Source: Adiantum capillus-veneris
Taxonomy: Eukaryota > Streptophyta > Polypodiopsida > Polypodiales > Pteridaceae
Direction: 5' to 3'
DNA: 60,000 nt
Assembly: GCA_014529385.2 (NCBI GenBank)
Contig: CM043948.1
Span: 26,727,768 to 26,787,767, forward strand
Shown here: one piece after another, positions 56,421-60,000 of the stretch
How positions within the stretch are numbered: position 1 is the first letter of the stretch
Layout: each line of letters opens with the position of its first letter
Program-made: the position numbers and the translations under genes
The notes under the pieces: generated by a model
Told to the model about the DNA's origin: nothing
The model's database searches: none
What the model saw: only the letters and a program-made list of their open reading frames with translations

Positions 56421-59215
56421 GTTTTCTGTGTGTATGGAAGAGTGTTTCGCTTTGCCTAGGGCAGACATGGATTTTAGGGTTTTGAGAGGTGGTGTTTTGA
56501 GGGGTCGAGTTCCGCAAGAAGTTTGGTTCCACGATAGCGAGTGTGGAACTTTTTGTCAGGTGTTTTGTGGGGTGAAACTCTCAGAGAGTATAGTGTCTTT
56601 TTGTTCGAAGGGAGAGCTTGGAATGAGTTCGCAGCCAACCTTTTGCCTTTTGCCTGATGTTGATGAGGGTATTGGAGGAGGTGCATCTGGGCGTCGTGAA
56701 GCTGGAGGGCAGCTTGGGGGTGGTGCAGTTCATGGGGGTAGTAGTTCTTGTCAACCTAATGAAGCTACTACATATGGTGTAGGTAAACTTGGAGCAGTCG
56801 TAGAACTTGGAGCAGATGAAGCTTCTGCAACAACAAATATCTGCGAATTTGGGGATTCTGGGACAAATCTCGGATTTGTATGAGCTGATGGAGAAATTTG
56901 TCCTTCTGTAGTAGAAGATGGAGGTTTTGGCTGTGCTACAAGACCTGATGGTATTTCTTAACAATTCTTTGTGCATGCATGTTATTGTTAGTGATTTAGA
57001 ATATGCATGTAAGCAGGTTTGCTTAGGATTATTTAGATATGGATTTTTTTACTGATAACAATGTCTGCATGCTGTTTGGTTTGTAATTTGTGTTTTTTGC
57101 TTTGTGTAGGTGCTGTGCTTTGTAGTATTGTTGAATGTTCTGATGCTGGTGGTGTACCTATACTGGATGTGGAAGGTGGCAGCAATAATGTGCCAGGTTT
57201 TCTTGTTGGTAATAGCGACCTTGAGGAGTTGTTGAGTGTTGGGGATAGTGGGGCCACAAAACACAAGGATAATTGGGCATATAAAAAGTTTTATACATGG
57301 AGGAAAATGTCTAGTGTGGATTGTGATATTTCTCTTGAGAAGCTGGATCTTTGTCAATTGAATGAAATGCTTGCTAGGTTTTTTGTTGTGGTATGTAAAC
57401 AGGATGGTGGCTTATTTCCATCAGACACATTGATGGGAATATTGCGGTGCTTTGGTAGAATGATAAAAAAGGAGCAGGATTTGAGAGTTGATGCTACTGG
57501 TATTGTTGAGGTGCTGTTTGATATTGTACGGAATCCTATCTTTAAATCGACTTAGAACGCTATTCTGGCTGCGATGCAAAGGTCGGTCGCTATTAGAGTT
57601 TTCAAGGAGAAGAAAAAAGCTTCAGTGATTGTTGTTAGTTTGCAGCAGGATGTTGATTTCAGTATCCAGCATGGTCATGGGTGTCCAATGACATTTTCTT
57701 ACTTTTGCATGTTGCATTTCTCAATCAGGGGTGGTTTAGAGCTCTATAAGCTTGAGAGGATGATGTTCTCACGTGGTAAAGATGAGCTTGGAGAATATGT
57801 TAGGTTGGTTTGTGAGTTTTAGGCTTATAGCAATAAGCTTCTTAGTTGGCACTTAGTGGCATTGAGTTTTTTTGTGCTTGTAGGTTTTGTGAGCATGCCA
57901 GCAAAAATTATAAGGTTGACTTGATGCATTTTCAGCCGTAGCACTTTCGACCTGCTGTTACAGTTCGTGATGATGATGTTGTATTGACATTTGATCAGCT
58001 GATGCGTCACATGCCGTGTATTGTTGAGGGTGATAAGAATCTACTATTTTTGTTTTTGCAGCCAATTAACTCTCCTCGCACAACACAGGTTTAATAAGTT
58101 TTTTTGTCATATTTTTTGGTGTGCAATTTTTACATTTTTCTGAGTCAATTATCGATTACTAAATTTCTTGCAGATTTGATATAGTCGTAACAGAGTGTCG
58201 GTGAAGGTGTTGAGCAATATTGTGAAGTCAATTGGCGATAGGAGAGGAGTTGGTGTAAATTTCAGTAATAAGAGCTTACGAAGCACTTGTGTGACTCAAA
58301 TGAGTCTTGGACAAGTGCCTTGCGAGGTTGGAATGATGGTGACAGGACATAAGCGTCCTACGTCATATGAGAAGTATGACCTCTCAAGTGAGGTGCGCAT
58401 GGCTGCTGTGCAAGATATTCTGTCTCATCCTTTTGACGGGTGTGGAAGACTAAAGGCCTAGCCACAGTTTTTGGAGGAAAAGTTCTCAAAGTTCTATCAT
58501 AATATTGAAGGTTGTGCCTTTCGTGTGTTATTGTAAGGTGATGATTGTTGGTGTTGGTAGTCTAATTGGTTTTATGGTTTTTGTTATGTGGTTCAGGTGG
58601 TGGTGCTCGTGGAAAGAAGCAAGATGTTGCTGATGTTGGTGGGGAGGACAGGTTGCTGCTGTTGGTGGACAGGTTGCTATTGTTTGTGTTGGTCCTGCTG
58701 GAGGGTTATCAGCAGGGTTTGCTGGTGGTTGCACCGCTTCTAGTGTTGATATGTCAGTTGATGTTGGCAGTTCTTGTGCTTCAGCTGGTAATATTGGTTC
58801 CACTGGAAAAGGGTGTTCAACTGGTATTGTTGGTTCAGGTGGCAGTAAGTAAGTTGGTGTTTCTAGTAAAGGGTGTTCAACTGGTATTGCTGGTTCAGGT
58901 GGTGGTCATTTGAATCCAAGTGTGCCTTTTGTTCCCTACAGAATAGGGAAAGACATTCCTTTTGATGAGAGCCTTCTGTATGAGCTTCCGCCTGAGTCGG
59001 CTAGAGCTCTAGGTATTGGTGGTCGAAATCCTCCCGTGTCAGTGTTTCCAGTTTGCAACATGTCAAATTGCGTTGTTAATGTGTATGTCGGGAAGGAAAA
59101 TATGCCCTTTGTACCTTTGGAGAAGAAGTGGTTGGATTGTTGCAAAGTTTGTAGCTTACGACAAGTAGTAGTTGTGCTGCAGAGAACTATGATCAATCTT
59201 GTCTTGCTGGATTAA
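56266..59215 (+). pseudogene. Tyrosine recombinase (Crypton/DUF3504-like), five exons, degenerate
   Basis: Proposed exons: up to 56950; 57110-57803; 57884-58088; 58174-58510; 58597-59215. Introns of 159, 80, 85 and 86 bp have GT...AG ends with matching phases. Exon 1 likely starts at MDFRVLRGG or MSSQPTFC and is Gly/Ser-rich. Exon 2 carries the SAM-like core-binding part (WAYKKFYTWRKMSSVDCDIS, LNEMLARFFVVVCKQDG) and the first catalytic Arg region (HFSIRGGLELYKL). Exon 4 carries NKSLRSTCVTQM (second Arg), GMMVTGHKRPTSYEKYD (His and Tyr nucleophile). The His of the usual HxxR is Lys here. The last exon has Gly-rich repeats and NPSVPFVPYRIGKDIPFDES. Five stops and one indel interrupt it. Confidence 0.7.
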
Positions 59216-59356
59216 TTTTGTTAATGGAAATCGATGTTATATTTTATATTCTTTTCTCTCTCTGTGTAATAATAGTTCTACAAAAGGGAATGCTTTCTAC
59301 TAGTTATAGGCAACATCTTTCTGACTTCAGCAGTAGTAGCAAACTACAAGGGCAGT

Positions 59357-59555
59357 AGGTTGAAATTATTCTTGCTGATGTGTCGACATTAGATTGAAAT
59401 TCTTCTTGCTGATGTGTCAACACTAGATTGAATTTCTGTTTTTGCTGATTTGTCTGCCCTAGGTTGATGTTCTGGATGCTGATGTGCCTGCCCTAGGTTG
59501 AAGTTCTCGATGCTGATGTGTCTGCCCTAGGTTGATGTTCTGGACGTTGATGTGT
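59357..59555 (+). repeat. Subterminal tandem repeat of about 34-39 bp
   Basis: Five to six units of the form AGGTTGATGTTCTGGATGCT followed by GATGTGTCTGCCCT. The left units are more diverged (ATTAGATTGAAATTCTTCTT). They lie after the end of the gene and before the right hairpin. Confidence 0.85.
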
Positions 59556-59630
59556 GAATAGTTGTTTGCACTTGGTGACAGTGTGTGTTCACTATCATAG
59601 CTGACTGTGCTGTAGCTGACAGGATCAAGT

Positions 59631-59758
59631 GGGGTGGAGCATCCTAACCCTCCATTTAGTGTCAATTATGGATTTTAATAGACACTAGATGGAGGGCCAA
59701 GATGCTCAGCCCCCTGACCCTAGACTTTGACGGATAGTGGAGGTCTTTTCCCTACCCC
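59631..59758. repeat. Right hairpin and inverted repeat of the recombinase element
   Basis: Arms 59631-59663 and 59681-59713 pair in about 28 of 33 positions around a 17-base loop. The TIR 59732-59758 contains GGTCTTTTCCCTACCCC. Confidence 0.75.
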
Positions 59759-60000
59759 ATAGTCGCAAGAAAGGTTCTATTTCCATTAGCTAACATAACT
59801 TATTCTTTATTTTCTTCTAGCTCTCTTCATACACCATTATCCATCTCCCTCTCTTTTCCATTCTCCATCTTTCATTGCAAGCAAGGCTCATGTAATATTC
59901 ATTAATATGGCTTCCTTACTTTGTCTCTGTGTGATGATTCGATCCAAGTTCCCTCCCTCCGTGTGTTATAATCCATTCTTTGTCTCTCCCTCCCTCTTCC
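59759..60000. other. No gene seen
   Basis: Pyrimidine-rich flank without recognisable features. Confidence 0.5.

Larger units (their letters stand above)
56055..59758 (+). mobile_element. Tyrosine-recombinase (Crypton/DUF3504-like) element with terminal inverted repeats
   Basis: It encodes a multi-exon tyrosine recombinase and no RT or DDE transposase. It is bounded by imperfect 27-bp inverted repeats (56055-56081 and 59732-59758, 22 of 27 positions equal). Each end also has a large hairpin, and there are subterminal repeats at left (TAGGGTTTGTGCA) and right (about 34-bp tandem units). No target duplication is evident. Known Cryptons are DNA transposons using a tyrosine recombinase. The borders are my inference from the inverted repeats. 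Confidence 0.6.

Noticed and set aside
58566-58913. Leu/Val-rich membrane protein
   Set aside because: It is the wrong frame of the Gly/Ser-rich C-terminal exon of the recombinase gene.

Overview
The window looks like intergenic DNA from a land plant with a large, repeat-rich nuclear genome. I found no intact host gene, rRNA gene or functional tRNA. Nearly every protein that can be read belongs to a transposable element: Tat-like Ty3/gypsy, Ty1/copia, CACTA (En/Spm) with a plant-type Ptta transposase, APE-type LINEs, non-autonomous LTR elements and a tyrosine-recombinase element. The only host-gene trace is a heavy-metal-associated (HMA) domain fragment carried inside the CACTA element. Very long GA/CT, CA and AT microsatellites punctuate the region. 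The mix, especially a recombinase element of the Crypton/DUF3504 type, suggests a non-flowering plant such as a fern, but that is inference and the species cannot be fixed from this sequence.

Layout. 1-5.9 kb: minus-strand gypsy remains: Gag of element B running off the left edge, a non-coding stretch holding four evenly spaced 22-bp palindromes, then a decayed gag with zinc knuckle and the 5' LTR of element A. 5.9-7.6 kb: GA/AT/poly-G microsatellites and a tRNA-like pol III segment. 7.64-18.0 kb: a plus-strand Tat-like gypsy element with unequal LTRs, gag, protease, RT, two RNase H domains and integrase, all decayed; its 5' LTR contains a 1.15-kb segment with a LINE-ORF1-like reading frame. 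18.0-34.3 kb: a mosaic of a non-autonomous LTR family (element C: one nearly complete copy at 19.98-23.26 kb and several broken, partly inverted copies), another LTR element (D), and two LINE fragments (E minus, F plus).

34.36-45.86 kb: LINE G, with a GGGCGAG-rich leader, ORF1 and an endonuclease/RT ORF2. Its leader is split by a 5.8-kb coding-poor LTR element (H) with a perfect 5-bp target duplication, initiator-tRNA-Met primer site and purine tract. Its endonuclease is split by a 322-bp solo LTR, also with a 5-bp duplication. 46.3-55.8 kb: a copia element (minus) that has lost RT and RNase H and whose integrase is split by a 5.6-kb CACTA transposon (TSD TAA). The CACTA element keeps an apparently intact three-exon TNPA-like gene, a truncated TNPD gene and the captured HMA fragment.

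56.06-59.76 kb: the most unusual object, a multi-exon tyrosine recombinase of the Crypton/DUF3504 type with plausible spliceosomal introns. It lies between imperfect 27-bp terminal inverted repeats, large terminal hairpins and subterminal repeats. Its reading frame is broken mainly by stop codons explainable by C-to-T transitions. The window records several rounds of nesting: solo LTR and H into LINE G; CACTA into copia; a D-family LTR end joined into a C-family LTR.
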